Program-made: the position numbers and the translations under genes
Assembly: GCA_044221335.1 (NCBI GenBank)
Contig: JBGAPI010000007.1
Span: 62,001 to 126,000 of the forward strand
Reading direction: 5' to 3'
From: JBGAPI01 sp044221335
Lineage (GTDB): Bacteria; Pseudomonadota; Gammaproteobacteria; Xanthomonadales; Ahniellaceae
Length of the DNA stretch: 64,000 nucleotides
Shown: piece after piece, positions 17,366 through 25,747 of the stretch
How the letters are laid out: every line of letters begins with the position of its first letter
Position numbering within the stretch: the stretch's first letter is position 1
Notes under the pieces: generated by a model
Databases searched by the model: none
Told to the model about the DNA's origin: nothing
Seen by the model: only the letters and a program-made list of their open reading frames with translations

Positions 17366-18837
17366 GACGAGCTCCTGGCGGATGGAAGCGGGCGGCCGAG
17401 CGCGGCGGCCAGCGCCGACGCCAGCGTGGGATGACGATAGTCGAAGCCGAGTTCGACGAGGCGCCGCGGCTCGACTCGTGGCCCTTCGAGCAGGAGTCGC
17501 GCCATCTCGCCGAGCGCGAGCCGCAGGACGAACGCGGGAACGGCGATCAGGCGCGGGCGCCGCGCGATCCTCGCCATGCCGTCCGCCAGCTGGCGCTGGC
17601 TGACCGCCTCCGGGGCGACGAGGTTGTAAGGGCCGCGGATCGCCGGATCGGCGAGTGCCCGGTCGACGAAGCCGAGAACGTCGTCGAGATGGATCCAGGC
17701 GAAGGCCTGCGCGCCGTCGCCGAGCACGGCTCCGGCGCCGAGCGCATTGGCGAGCGCCATCGGCGGGAGCACGCCGCCCCAGCGATCGAGCACGATACCG
17801 AGTCGCAGGATCACGCGCCGCGTAACGACGCCCGGCGCGGCCGGAAGCGCGACCTCCAGGTCGGCGCAGAGCGCGCTGGCGAAGTCCCCCGGCTGTGCCG
17901 CGATGCCCTCGACTTCCGGCGACGACTCCCCGCGGTAGCCGTACAGCCCGATCGCGCTGGCCTGGATCCAGACCTCGGGTTTCGCGACGGCGCGGTCGCA
18001 GAAGCGGGCGAGTTCCGCGATCACGCCGATCCGGCTGGCCCGGAGTTCGCGCTTGCGGGCGGCGGTCCAGGGCGGTCCGACGACCGCTGCCCCGGCGAGG
18101 TGGACGATCGCGTCGAAGCGCTCGTCGGCGCGCAGGTCGTCGACCGACGCGACGGCACGGATGCGGCCATCGAATTCCGCCGCGGCGCGGCGCGGATCGC
18201 GCGCCAACGCGGTGATCCGGTGCCCGGCGGCTAGCAGCCCCTCGGTCACCGCGGTGCCGATGAAGCCGGTGGCGCCGGCGACCAGCAGCGACTTCGGCCC
18301 GGCGTCCGCCCACAGCGGCATCGCCGGCGGCTTGGCGCGCAAGGCACGGGCGGCGAGCGCGTCGCGGCCGGCCGACAGCAGGATGCCGAGCGCGCCGAGG
18401 TCGAGCGCCCAGGCGTAGCAGCCGCGATCGACGCGGGCGAAGCCGCTGGCGCTGCCCCAGTCGCCGGCGGTGGTCCAGGCATAGAGCGCGAACATGGCGC
18501 CCGCATTGATCCCGAGCAGGTTGTGCAGGCTGCGCTCGGCCGGCGGCAGGGTGCGGGTGCGGTCTTCGATGCGGAAGTCGATCAGCGTGAGCACGACCTC
18601 GATGGCGATCACGACCCACACGAGGCCCAGCGCGATGCCCGTCGGCCGCAGGTGGGCGAACACCAGGAACAGGATTCCGTAGAGCGCGGAACGGGTCGCG
18701 TGCACGGTGAGCTCGGCGACGGCGTTGCGCCGTCCCGGCAGTTTCGCCAGCAGTTCGTGGTGCACGACGGTGTCGTAGGCACCGAGCAGGATCTGCAGCA
18801 GGAGGAGTCGCAGGAACCAGGTCTCGACGTTGCTCAT
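17362..18837 (-). CDS. Membrane-anchored TIGR01777-type SDR epimerase/reductase
   Basis: The 491-aa fusion has an N-terminal membrane part of about 165 residues with four hydrophobic helices (LRLLLLQILLGAYD, ALYGILFLVFAHL, ALGLVWVVIAIEVVLTL and a later pair). A complete atypical short-chain dehydrogenase of the YfcH/TIGR01777 type follows. The cofactor loop is VAGATGFIGTAV near residue 188. IVHLAGAAV and IQASAIGLYG carry the later SDR positions, and the C-terminus reads PRRLVELGFDYRHPTL. YfcH alone is about 300 aa, so the N-terminal extension is unusual and fixes the enzyme to the inner membrane. Substrate unknown. Co-transcribed with the DUF4166 gene and probably with the regulator upstream. 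Confidence 0.88.
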   Translation of the reverse strand: MSNVETWFLRLLLLQILLGAYDTVVHHELLAKLPGRRNAVAELTVHATRSALYGILFLVFAHLRPTGIALGLVWVVIAIEVVLTLIDFRIEDRTRTLPPAERSLHNLLGINAGAMFALYAWTTAGDWGSASGFARVDRGCYAWALDLGALGILLSAGRDALAARALRAKPPAMPLWADAGPKSLLVAGATGFIGTAVTEGLLAAGHRITALARDPRRAAAEFDGRIRAVASVDDLRADERFDAIVHLAGAAVVGPPWTAARKRELRASRIGVIAELARFCDRAVAKPEVWIQASAIGLYGYRGESSPEVEGIAAQPGDFASALCADLEVALPAAPGVVTRRVILRLGIVLDRWGGVLPPMALANALGAGAVLGDGAQAFAWIHLDDVLGFVDRALADPAIRGPYNLVAPEAVSQRQLADGMARIARRPRLIAVPAFVLRLALGEMARLLLEGPRVEPRRLVELGFDYRHPTLASALAAALGRPLPSARSSS

Positions 18838-18856
18838 CCGCGTGCTCCGAGTTTCG

Positions 18857-19435
18857 CTACTGGACGTCGTGGGCGACGTCGGCGGGGGGATCCGGCGGCG
18901 GTGCCGCGGCCTCCGGCGCCGACAGCCAGCGGGCGATCCGCGTGCCCATGCCGAGCAGCCGCTGCTGTGTCGCCGGCGGCAGGCGCGAGATGTCGTCGAG
19001 CCAGCGGGTGCCGAGTTCGAGGAAATCGAGCACCGAACGCATGCGCTCCTGGGCGTGGCGGTCGACCGGATCGGTCGGGGCCTCGAGCATCGCGCTGCGC
19101 AGCATGGTCAGCGTCGGCTCGATCTCGCGCCGGCGGCGTTCCTCCAGCACGGTACGGAAGACGTCCCAGACGTCGCGCTGTGCCTCGAAGTGGTCGCGGC
19201 GGTCGCCGATCACGTGGACGACCCGGACCAGCTTCCACGCCATCAGCTCGCGCAGGCTGACGCTGACGTTGGAGCGGGCGATCGCCAGCGTCTCGCAGAT
19301 CTCGTCGGCGGTCAGCGGGCGCTCCAGCAGGTAGAGCAGGCCGTGGATCTGGGCGACCGTCCGATTGACCCCCCAGCGGCTGCCCATCTCGCCCCAATGC
19401 AGGACGAAGCGCTGTTGCAGTTGACTGATATTCAT
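18857..19435 (-). CDS. GbsR/MarR-family transcriptional regulator
   Basis: The 192-aa protein starts MNISQLQQRFVLHWGEMGSR. This is the typical opening of GbsR-like regulators, followed by a winged helix (NRTVAQIHGLLYL, then LTADEICETLAIARSNVSVS). The C-terminal half is helical (a likely dimer interface), ending in an Ala/Pro-rich tail. It is first of three minus-strand genes with the SDR and DUF4166 genes, with a 19-bp gap to the SDR. It probably controls this operon and itself. The AT-rich 200-bp divergent region ahead holds imperfect repeats suited to be its operator. Confidence 0.88.
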   Translation of the reverse strand: MNISQLQQRFVLHWGEMGSRWGVNRTVAQIHGLLYLLERPLTADEICETLAIARSNVSVSLRELMAWKLVRVVHVIGDRRDHFEAQRDVWDVFRTVLEERRRREIEPTLTMLRSAMLEAPTDPVDRHAQERMRSVLDFLELGTRWLDDISRLPPATQQRLLGMGTRIARWLSAPEAAAPPPDPPADVAHDVQ

Positions 19436-19437
19436 AA

Positions 19438-19475
19438 TATTTCAGTAACGACAGAAATTACGGAAGTAAATGTAG
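19438..19475. promoter_or_regulatory. Candidate operator/promoter of the GbsR operon
   Basis: Directly before the regulator ATG is an AT-rich stretch with TTTCAGTAAC facing ATTACGGAAG and a further AGTAAA, an imperfect inverted and repeated motif unlike the GC-rich surroundings. Its position suits autoregulation by the GbsR protein. No binding data exist and the call rests on position and symmetry. Confidence 0.35.
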
Positions 19476-19566
19476 GACGGTTCCGACCGGAATTCAAGGG
19501 ACGGCGGAAAAGGTCATGAGGCTCGGCGCTGGGGACAGCGGATCCGGCGAATTCCCCGTTTGCCCC

Positions 19567-19594
19567 TTGACGATGCGTAAAACTGATATATAAA
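19567..19594 (+). promoter_or_regulatory. Sigma-70-type promoter for the SPFH operon
   Basis: TTGACG at 19567-19572 and TATAAA at 19589-19594 are 16 bp apart. TATATA overlaps this -10 region. It lies about 45 bp before the first start codon at 19638, in an AT-rich pocket also containing GATATATAAATGATATC. This is the clearest -35/-10 pair found in the window. Confidence 0.6.
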
Positions 19595-19637
19595 TGATAT
19601 CTATCTGCTGCAGAGCGCCCGAGCGTCGAGGACGACG

Positions 19638-19901
19638 ATGAAAGACCGACAACTCGATCCCCTTCCCGGTCTCGTCGCCATCGTTCTGCTGATGGCCATG
19701 CTGGCGACCCTCGCGGTGTCGACGCTCGGTGGAGCCGGCTCCACGGATCCGACCCTTGGCGGCATGCAACTGCGTGAGCAGGAGCGTGAGCCGACACCCG
19801 AATCGAATCGTCGGCGCGAGACCGTCGCCGGCTGGCTGCGGCGACTCGCCGAACTCATCCCCACGGACATGCGGACCCTTCCGCACGGAGCAAGACCATG
19901 A
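19638..19901 (+). CDS. Small membrane protein, truncated copy of the SPFH protein N-terminus
   Basis: The 87-aa product begins MKDRQLDPLPGLVAIVLLMA. This aligns with MKERDLNTLPGLMMFIVLLL of the next gene over the first 30 residues (one membrane helix), after which similarity stops. The remaining 50 residues are charged (REQEREPTPESNRRR) and end in a short amphipathic stretch. It overlaps the SPFH start by the ATGA codons, so both are made from one mRNA. It is probably a partial tandem duplicate kept as a companion, perhaps a membrane partner or regulator. No named family. Confidence 0.75.
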   Translation: MKDRQLDPLPGLVAIVLLMAMLATLAVSTLGGAGSTDPTLGGMQLREQEREPTPESNRRRETVAGWLRRLAELIPTDMRTLPHGARP

Positions 19902-20761
19902 AAGAGCGTGACCTCAACACCCTTCCCGGCCTGATGATGTTCATCGTCCTGCTGCTCGCGATGCTGGGACTGCTGGCCGGCTTCGTCTACGGCGCGGCCA
20001 ACCAGTCGGTCGGCCTCGTGCTGACCTGCGTGTTCGGCGAGGTCGTCACCTTCGTCATGCTGTTCGGCCTGTTCATCGTGCAGCCGAACCAGGCGGCCGT
20101 CGCGCAGTTCTTCGGCAACTACGTCGGCACCTGCCGGGTCGAGGGCCTGCGCTGGGCCAACCCGTTCTACTCGAAGCGCAAGGTCAGCCTGCGGGTGCGC
20201 AACTTCGAGTCGTCGAAGCTGAAGGTCGCCGACTGCGAGGGCAACCCGATCGAGATCGCCGCGGTGGTGGTCTGGCAGGTCAGCGATTCCGCCGAGGCGG
20301 TGTTCAACGTCGACGACTTCGAGAACTTCGTCCACGTGCAGATGGAGGCGGCGCTGCGGCAGATGGCGTCGAGCTATCCCTACGACCTGCACGCCGACCA
20401 CAAGATCTCGCTGCGCAGCCACACCTCGGAGATCAACGCCCACCTGCGCGACGAGATCCAGGCGCGCCTCGACAAGGCCGGCGTGCACGTGATCGAGACC
20501 CGCGTCTCGCATCTCGCCTACGCGCCGGAGATCGCCCAGGCGATGCTGCAGCGGCAGCAGGCCAATGCGATCATCGCCGCGCGCACCAAGATCGTCGAAG
20601 GCGCCGTCAGCATGGTGCACATGGCGCTGGAGCAGCTCGCCGAGAAGGGCGTCGTGCATCTCGACGAGGAGCGCAAGGCGGCGATGGTGTCCAACCTGCT
20701 GGTGGTGCTGTGCGGCGAGCGCGCCACCCAGCCGGTGGTCAACGCCGGCTCGATCTACTGA
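19898..20761 (+). CDS. SPFH/Band 7 (stomatin-like) membrane protein
   Basis: The 287-aa protein has two N-terminal membrane helices (LPGLMMFIVLLLAMLGLLAG and LTCVFGEVVTFVMLFGLFIV). An SPFH domain follows, from about VQPNQAAVAQFFGNYVGTC to RVSHLAYAPEIAQAMLQRQQ. The C-terminal part is helical, with the AIIAARTKIVEGAVSMV region typical of flotillin/stomatin relatives. Such proteins oligomerise in membrane microdomains and often hold proteases or receptors; the precise role is unknown. The gene lies between its small partner and an Arc-like protein, an arrangement I recall as recurrent in Xanthomonadales. Confidence 0.9.
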   Translation: MKERDLNTLPGLMMFIVLLLAMLGLLAGFVYGAANQSVGLVLTCVFGEVVTFVMLFGLFIVQPNQAAVAQFFGNYVGTCRVEGLRWANPFYSKRKVSLRVRNFESSKLKVADCEGNPIEIAAVVVWQVSDSAEAVFNVDDFENFVHVQMEAALRQMASSYPYDLHADHKISLRSHTSEINAHLRDEIQARLDKAGVHVIETRVSHLAYAPEIAQAMLQRQQANAIIAARTKIVEGAVSMVHMALEQLAEKGVVHLDEERKAAMVSNLLVVLCGERATQPVVNAGSIY

Positions 20762-20785
20762 CCCGCGCCGGCCCGGTCCACGCTC

Positions 20786-20965
20786 ATGGCCGACAAACCG
20801 GACAAGCGTGCGTATCCACTGCGGATCAACGCCCAGGTGCTCGACGCCATGCAGCGCTGGGCGGACGACGAGCTGCGCAGCCTCAACGCCCAGATCGAGT
20901 ACGTGCTGCGCGAGGCGCTGCGCAAGGCGGGGCGGGTGCGCGGCGAGAGCGACGACACGACGTAG
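20786..20965 (+). CDS. Arc-like ribbon-helix-helix small protein
   Basis: The 59-aa protein starts MADKPDKRAYPLRINAQVLD. It has the strand-helix-helix pattern of Arc/MetJ proteins: YPLRINAQVLDAMQRWADDE, then SLNAQIEYVLREALRKAGR, where SLNAQIEYVLREAL matches the second helix of Arc family DNA-binding domains. It starts 24 bp after the SPFH gene and is probably co-transcribed. It could repress the SPFH operon from the promoter at 19567, or be an orphan antitoxin-like protein, since no toxin is adjacent. The TAG stop doubles as the start of a REP-like repeat. Confidence 0.8.
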   Translation: MADKPDKRAYPLRINAQVLDAMQRWADDELRSLNAQIEYVLREALRKAGRVRGESDDTT

Positions 20966-21022
20966 GGCGGGCACTGCCCGCCATCGCGATGCGCTTCGGC
21001 GACGGCGGGCCCTGCCCGCCCT
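20963..21022. repeat. REP-like element, family A, copy 1
   Basis: GTAGGGCGGGCACTGCCCGC starts with the stop codon of the Arc-like gene. After a short spacer the second half GGCGGGCCCTGCCCGCC is an opposed palindrome. The same unit recurs at 23637, 30384 and 34051. Confidence 0.7.
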
Positions 21023-21048
21023 GCGAACGGGCGCTGTAGAGAGGAGTC

Positions 21049-21158
21049 GTCATTGCGAGCGCAGCGAGGCAATCCAGCGCCTTCGCTGTTCGCCGCACCG
21101 GAGCAAGAGCAGCGGCGCCGGGTTGCTTCGTCGTCGCTGCGCTCCTCCTCGCAATGAC
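21049..21158. repeat. 110-bp long inverted repeat, family B, copy 1
   Basis: The ends are GTCATTGCGAGCGCAGCGAG and the opposed GCTGCGCTCCTCCTCGCAATGAC. The second copy at 57851-57960 has exactly the same length and about the same sequence. The style (ATTGCGAGCGCAGCGAAGCAATCC) is that of a miniature palindromic element known from many proteobacterial genomes. It sits in the gap before a hydrolase gene and encodes nothing itself. Confidence 0.8.
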
Positions 21159-21259
21159 GGGAGGACTTCGCAATTCCGATCTCTTGTCTCCGACCTCCAG
21201 CCACCGATCTCCGAACATCGACTCCGCGATCAAAGCGACATTCCCACTTCGAGATTCCG

Positions 21260-22651
21260 ATGAAATCCACCCGACTGAAGCTCGTCCTCGGCGCACTGAT
21301 CCTGCTCCTCGCTGGCGCCATGTCCGGTCTCTACTACTACCGCCAGTTCGCCGGCGGCACCGTGGTCGCGCTGAAGGGGGACGAAGCCGAGCGCGCCAAC
21401 GCCTTCGTGGATCTGGTCGAGCAGGGCAAGGTCGACGAGGCGCACCAGCGCCTGAACGATCTCGCCCGCGAGAAGATCCCGAAGGACAAGCTCGGCGAGG
21501 TCTGGACCACGCTCAACAAGCAGATGGGCGGAGCCCCGACCCGCGGCGAAACGCGGGCCGAAATCGTCCAGGGCCATCGGATCGTCATCATTCCGCTGAA
21601 GTACCCGATGATGAACCTCGACTGCCGGATCGGTTTCGACCCGGATGGGCGACTCAACACCTTTCGCCTGGTGCCGGCACTGAGCCAGGCGCCGGCGGTA
21701 CCGCCGAGCTTCGTCGACAACGACACGTACGCCGAGCGCGCGGTGAAGCTCGGTCCGGCCGGTCGCGAGCTGGACGGCACGCTGAGTCTGCCGAAGGGCG
21801 CCGGGCCGTTTCCGGCGGTGGTGCTGGTGCACGGCTCCGGCCCGCAGGACCGCGACGAGACCATCGGCAAGACCCGGCCCTTCGCCGACCTCGCCGCGGC
21901 GCTCGCGAGCCAGGGCATCGCGGTGCTGCGCTACGAGAAGCGCAGCAAGGCGCGACCGCAGGAATTCGCCGACAACCGCTACACCGTCGACCTCGAGACC
22001 GTCGACGATGCGCTCGCCGGCGCCGAGCTGCTGCGCCACGAGGCGACGATCGATCCAGCCCGCGTGATCGTCGTCGGCCACAGCCTGGGCGCGATGATGG
22101 CTCCGAGGATCGCGTCCCGCGATCCGCGCCTCGCGGGCGTCGCGATGCTGGCGGCGCCGTCACGGGCGCTGCAGGCGGTCTACCTCGAGCAGATCGACTA
22201 CCTCGCGAATCTCGACGGCAAGGTCGACGCCGACGAACAGAAGCAGCTCGACCAGGAGAAGGCGAAGGTTGCACGCCTGACGAGCACGGGCCCGAGCGGC
22301 AAGCCCGAGGAGAATCCACTCAACCTCGCCGCCAGCTACTGGGCGGACCTGCTTGGCTACGATCAGGTGAAAGTCGCGCAGGCGCTCACCTTGCCGATGT
22401 TCATCGCCCAGGGCGGTCGCGACTATCAGGTGACGAAGGTCGACTTCGACGGCTGGCAGCAGGCGCTGGCCGGACGCGACACCGTCACGTTCCGCTTCTA
22501 TCCGAAGGTTTCCCACGTGTTCATCGCGGGCGAGGGAATGGCGACGCCGGACGAGTACCTGACGGTTCCCGGACACGTGGATGCCGCGCCAATCGCCGAC
22601 CTCGTCGCCTGGATCACCGCCCTGAAGCCGCCCGCAACGCCGGCGAAGTAG
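21260..22651 (+). CDS. Exported or membrane-anchored alpha/beta-hydrolase with N-terminal DUF3887-like part
   Basis: The 463-aa protein starts MKSTRLKLVLGALILLLAGA, a signal anchor. Residues 40-140 contain AFVDLVEQGKVDEAHQRLND, like the DUF3887 modules found before hydrolases. The hydrolase part has VVLVHGSGPQDRDET (oxyanion region), the nucleophile elbow VVGHSLGAMM near residue 277, DYQVTKVDF for the acid and HVFI for the His. It resembles peptidases/acyl hydrolases of the dienelactone/S9 type. Periplasmic location is likely. Substrate unknown. The following carboxypeptidase gene starts 16 bp later. Confidence 0.88.
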   Translation: MKSTRLKLVLGALILLLAGAMSGLYYYRQFAGGTVVALKGDEAERANAFVDLVEQGKVDEAHQRLNDLAREKIPKDKLGEVWTTLNKQMGGAPTRGETRAEIVQGHRIVIIPLKYPMMNLDCRIGFDPDGRLNTFRLVPALSQAPAVPPSFVDNDTYAERAVKLGPAGRELDGTLSLPKGAGPFPAVVLVHGSGPQDRDETIGKTRPFADLAAALASQGIAVLRYEKRSKARPQEFADNRYTVDLETVDDALAGAELLRHEATIDPARVIVVGHSLGAMMAPRIASRDPRLAGVAMLAAPSRALQAVYLEQIDYLANLDGKVDADEQKQLDQEKAKVARLTSTGPSGKPEENPLNLAASYWADLLGYDQVKVAQALTLPMFIAQGGRDYQVTKVDFDGWQQALAGRDTVTFRFYPKVSHVFIAGEGMATPDEYLTVPGHVDAAPIADLVAWITALKPPATPAK

Positions 22652-22667
22652 TCGCTACAGTTCCGGA

Positions 22668-23441
22668 ATGCCGCGATCGCATCTTGTCCTCCGCAACACG
22701 CTCGTCGTCGATGCCGTGCCCGCCCGGTTGATGTCCGGGCGCGGCAACGCGACGGCGCGGGCATTGGCCGGCGCGGTGTGGCTGGTCCGGCGCAAGAGCG
22801 ATGGGCGCTACCTCGCGATCGTCCGCTCCGACGGGTCGGTGCGCGTGCTGCTGCGGGGCGCGGCTCGCGCGGTCGACGCGCGTGCGATCGAACGCCGTCG
22901 ATGCCCGCCGGCACTGTCGCTCCGCGAACTGCAGCGGCGCCTGCGCGGGCTGGGACTGACACCGGCCTACGGCCACGCCGAGCAGCTGGTGGCGATCGCC
23001 GAGCCGCGGCAGCTCAGCTACGCCGGTCGCGATCGCTTTTCGCGGCCGCTCTGGCTCACGGCCGACACGACGCGTGCCTGGCAGCGGATGCGCCGCGCGG
23101 CGGCGCGCGCGGGTGTCGTGCTGGAGGCGATCTCGGGGTTCCGCAGCCATGCCTACCAGCTCGGGATTTTTCGCCGCAAGCTGGCGCGCGGGCAGACGCT
23201 GGCGCAGATCCTCACGGTCAACGTCGCGCCGGGCTTCTCCGAGCACCACAGCGGTCGTGCGCTCGACATCGGTACGCCGGGAGAGCCGCCGGCGGAGGAG
23301 TCGTTCGAGTCGACGCCTGCCTTTGCCTGGCTGCGCGACAACGCGGCGCGGTTCGGATTCCGGATGTCGTTTCCGCGCGGCAATCCGCACGGCGTCGTCT
23401 ACGAGCCGTGGCATTGGTATTACGTCGGGCCGCGACCGTGA
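22668..23441 (+). CDS. VanY/M15-type D-alanyl-D-alanine carboxypeptidase
   Basis: The 257-aa protein has the M15B zinc-peptidase signature. SGFRSHAYQ is near residue 162, SEHHSGRALDIGTP gives the first His and Asp ligands, and EPWHWYYVGP near the end gives the last His. M15B enzymes remove the terminal D-Ala of peptidoglycan stem peptides. The N-terminal 100 residues form an extra domain (VWLVRRKSDGRYLAIVRSDG), and no strong signal peptide is obvious, so the site of action is uncertain. A hydrolase gene precedes it closely. Residues for zinc binding all look intact. Confidence 0.9.
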   Translation: MPRSHLVLRNTLVVDAVPARLMSGRGNATARALAGAVWLVRRKSDGRYLAIVRSDGSVRVLLRGAARAVDARAIERRRCPPALSLRELQRRLRGLGLTPAYGHAEQLVAIAEPRQLSYAGRDRFSRPLWLTADTTRAWQRMRRAAARAGVVLEAISGFRSHAYQLGIFRRKLARGQTLAQILTVNVAPGFSEHHSGRALDIGTPGEPPAEESFESTPAFAWLRDNAARFGFRMSFPRGNPHGVVYEPWHWYYVGPRP

Positions 23442-23593
23442 AATTGCGTTGGATCTGCCGACGGGTGGCCGAAGCGCTGGGAGCGCAAGGGCAACATTTC
23501 CCGATGGCCGACGGGGTGCTGGAGCATCTTTCCCGCAAGCACGAGCGCGAGCGCCTCTCCCGGTCGTCGCCTTCGGTGGATGGACGAATCTCC

Positions 23594-23660
23594 GTTGGGT
23601 GCGCCGAGGCGCACTCTACGAGGCCGATGTGCCTCGCGATGGCGGGCAGGGCCCGCCCTA
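23594..23660. repeat. REP-like element, family A, copy 2
   Basis: GGCGGGCAGGGCCCGCCCTA at 23641-23660, and GTTGGGTGCGCCGAGGCGCA before it, form opposed palindromes. Read on the minus strand the element starts GTAGGGCGGGC, and that TAG is the stop codon of dxs. Confidence 0.65.
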
Positions 23661-25556
23661 CAGCGCCAGTTTCAGGCTCGGGGTGCGTTCCAGCTCCGGC
23701 CATCGGGTGAGAATGGCCTTGCGGATGCCGTCGACATCGAGCCCGGACTCGGCCAGCAGTTCCTCGCGCGAGGCGTGCTCGAGGTAGGTGTCGGCGAGGC
23801 CGAGGTGCAGGATCTGCGGCGCGATGCCGCCTCGGGCCGCGTAGAACTCCGCGACGCCGGAGCCGGCGCCGCCGGCGATGGCGTTGTCCTCGAGGGTGAC
23901 CACGAGGTCGTGCGACGCTGCCAGTTCCGCGAGCAGCGCGGCATCCAGCGGCTTGACGAAGCGCATGTTGACGACCGACGCATCGAGCGTCTCGCCGACC
24001 GCGACGGCCGCGTCGACGAGCGCGCCGAAGGCGAGCAGGGCGATCCGGCGGCCCTGGCGGCGGACCTCGGCCTTGCCGATCGGGATCGCGGTCATCGCGG
24101 CGACCGGCGTCGTGCCGTTGCCGCCGCCGCGCGGATAGCGCACCGCGGCCGGGCCGTCGTGCAGGAAGCCGGTGTAGAGCATCTGCCGGCACTCGTCCTC
24201 GTTGGACGGCGCCAGGATGGTCATGTTCGGGATGCAGCGCAGGAAGGACAGGTCGAAGCTGCCGGCGTGGGTCGCGCCGTCCGGGCCGACGACGCCCGCA
24301 CGGTCGATCGCGAACAGCACCGGCAGATCCTGCAGCGCGACGTCGTGGACCAGCTGGTCGTAGGCACGCTGCAGGAAGGTCGAATAGATCGCCACGACCG
24401 GCTTCAGGCCGTCGCAGGCCATGCCCGCCGCCAGGGTGACCGAGTGCTGCTCGGCGATGCCGACGTCGAAGTAGCGCTCCGGAAATTCCTTCGAGAAGCG
24501 CACCAGGCCCGAGCCTTCGCGCATCGCCGGCGTGATCCCGACGAGGCGCTCGTCGGCCTTCGCCATGTCGCACAGCCAGTCGCCGAACACCTGGGTGTAG
24601 GACAGTTTCGCCGGCTTCTTCACCACGCCGATCTTCGGGTCGAACGGGCCGACCGCGTGGTACTCGATCTGGTCGGCCTCGGCGAGCTCGTAGCCCTTGC
24701 CCTTGGTGGTGATGATGTGCAGCAGCTGCGGGCCCTTCAGGTCCTTCAGCGTGCGGATCGCCTGGGTCAGCTCGTCGAGGTTGTGGCCGTCGATCGGGCC
24801 GAAGTAGTGGAAGCCGAACTCCTCGAACAGCGTCGAGGGCACGAACATGCCCTTCCAGTGCTCCTCCCAGCGGCGCAGGAAGCGCCAGGCCGGCGAGCCG
24901 CGGCGGACCATGCGCTTGGCGCGCTCGCGCGCGGCGTTCAGTGTCGGGCTGGTCATCAGGCGGCCGAGCATCTTGGTCAGTGCGCCGACGTTTTCCGAGA
25001 TCGACATCCGGTTGTCGTTCAGCACGACCAGCAGGTTTGGTTCCGGCTGCACGTCGCCGCCGTGGTTCAGCGCCTCGAAGGCCATGCCGGCGGTCATCGC
25101 GCCGTCGCCGATCACCGCCACCACCCGGCGCGGGTCGCCGCGACGCGCATTGGCGATCGCCATGCCGAGCGCGGCGCTGATCGAGGTCGACGAATGACCG
25201 ACGCCGAAGGTGTCGTAGGGGCTCTCGTCGCGCTTCGGGAACGGCGCCAGGCCGTCGCGCTTCTTGATCGTATCGATGCGGTCGCGGCGGCCGGTCAGGA
25301 TCTTGTGCGGGTAGCACTGGTGGCCGACGTCCCAGACGATGCGGTCGGTCGGCGTGTCGAACAGGTAGTGCAGGGCGACGGTCAGCTCGACCACGCCGAG
25401 GCCGGCACCGAAATGGCCGCCGGAACGGCCGACCGACTCGATCAGGTAGTCCCGCAGCTCGTCGGCCAGCGGTTTCAGCTCCGCCTCGGAGAGCTTGCGC
25501 ACGTCGGCGCCGGAGTCGATCTTGGAAAGTTTCGGATAGCGGACTGGATCGATCAT
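23658..25556 (-). CDS. dxs: 1-deoxy-D-xylulose-5-phosphate synthase
   Basis: Dxs joins pyruvate and glyceraldehyde-3-phosphate, with thiamine diphosphate, to start the MEP isoprenoid pathway; its product also feeds thiamine and pyridoxal synthesis. The 632-aa protein starts MIDPVRYPKLSKIDSGADVR. VGRSGGHFGAGLGVVELTVA and VGHQCYPHKI carry conserved His residues. VIGDGAMTAGMAFEALNHGG is the ThDP motif. DRAGVVGPDGATHAG and GNGTTPVAAM are the central transketolase region. Length is normal. An upstream in-frame start at 25628 was rejected because it adds unrelated residues. A 190-bp non-coding gap precedes it. Confidence 0.98.
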   Translation of the reverse strand: MIDPVRYPKLSKIDSGADVRKLSEAELKPLADELRDYLIESVGRSGGHFGAGLGVVELTVALHYLFDTPTDRIVWDVGHQCYPHKILTGRRDRIDTIKKRDGLAPFPKRDESPYDTFGVGHSSTSISAALGMAIANARRGDPRRVVAVIGDGAMTAGMAFEALNHGGDVQPEPNLLVVLNDNRMSISENVGALTKMLGRLMTSPTLNAARERAKRMVRRGSPAWRFLRRWEEHWKGMFVPSTLFEEFGFHYFGPIDGHNLDELTQAIRTLKDLKGPQLLHIITTKGKGYELAEADQIEYHAVGPFDPKIGVVKKPAKLSYTQVFGDWLCDMAKADERLVGITPAMREGSGLVRFSKEFPERYFDVGIAEQHSVTLAAGMACDGLKPVVAIYSTFLQRAYDQLVHDVALQDLPVLFAIDRAGVVGPDGATHAGSFDLSFLRCIPNMTILAPSNEDECRQMLYTGFLHDGPAAVRYPRGGGNGTTPVAAMTAIPIGKAEVRRQGRRIALLAFGALVDAAVAVGETLDASVVNMRFVKPLDAALLAELAASHDLVVTLEDNAIAGGAGSGVAEFYAARGGIAPQILHLGLADTYLEHASREELLAESGLDVDGIRKAILTRWPELERTPSLKLAL

Positions 25557-25747
25557 GGAGCAGGCGATGCGGGACGGCCGGACCGAGGATTGGGCGGCGA
25601 TTGTCCGGCAGCCGGGTAGAGCAAGCAATGACGAGGCGAGGGCAGGGGCGGGCGACCGGGTGGCAATGCGATGTCCGGCGGCGACCGGCCGACGAATTGA
25701 CGGACCGATGACAATTCGGACACGTCCGGGCGTCTAGACTGGCTCCG

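Noticed and set aside
21030..21260. Apparent peptide RHCERSEAIQ... encoded by the 110-bp repeat
   Set aside because: The peptide is a translation of the inverted repeat and recurs at the other copy on either strand; no start site or conserved gene.
25690..25745. TTGACG...TAGACT as a promoter for the 657-aa protein
   Set aside because: The hexamers are 32 bp apart, too far for a sigma-70 promoter; only the TAGACT was kept as a weak hint.
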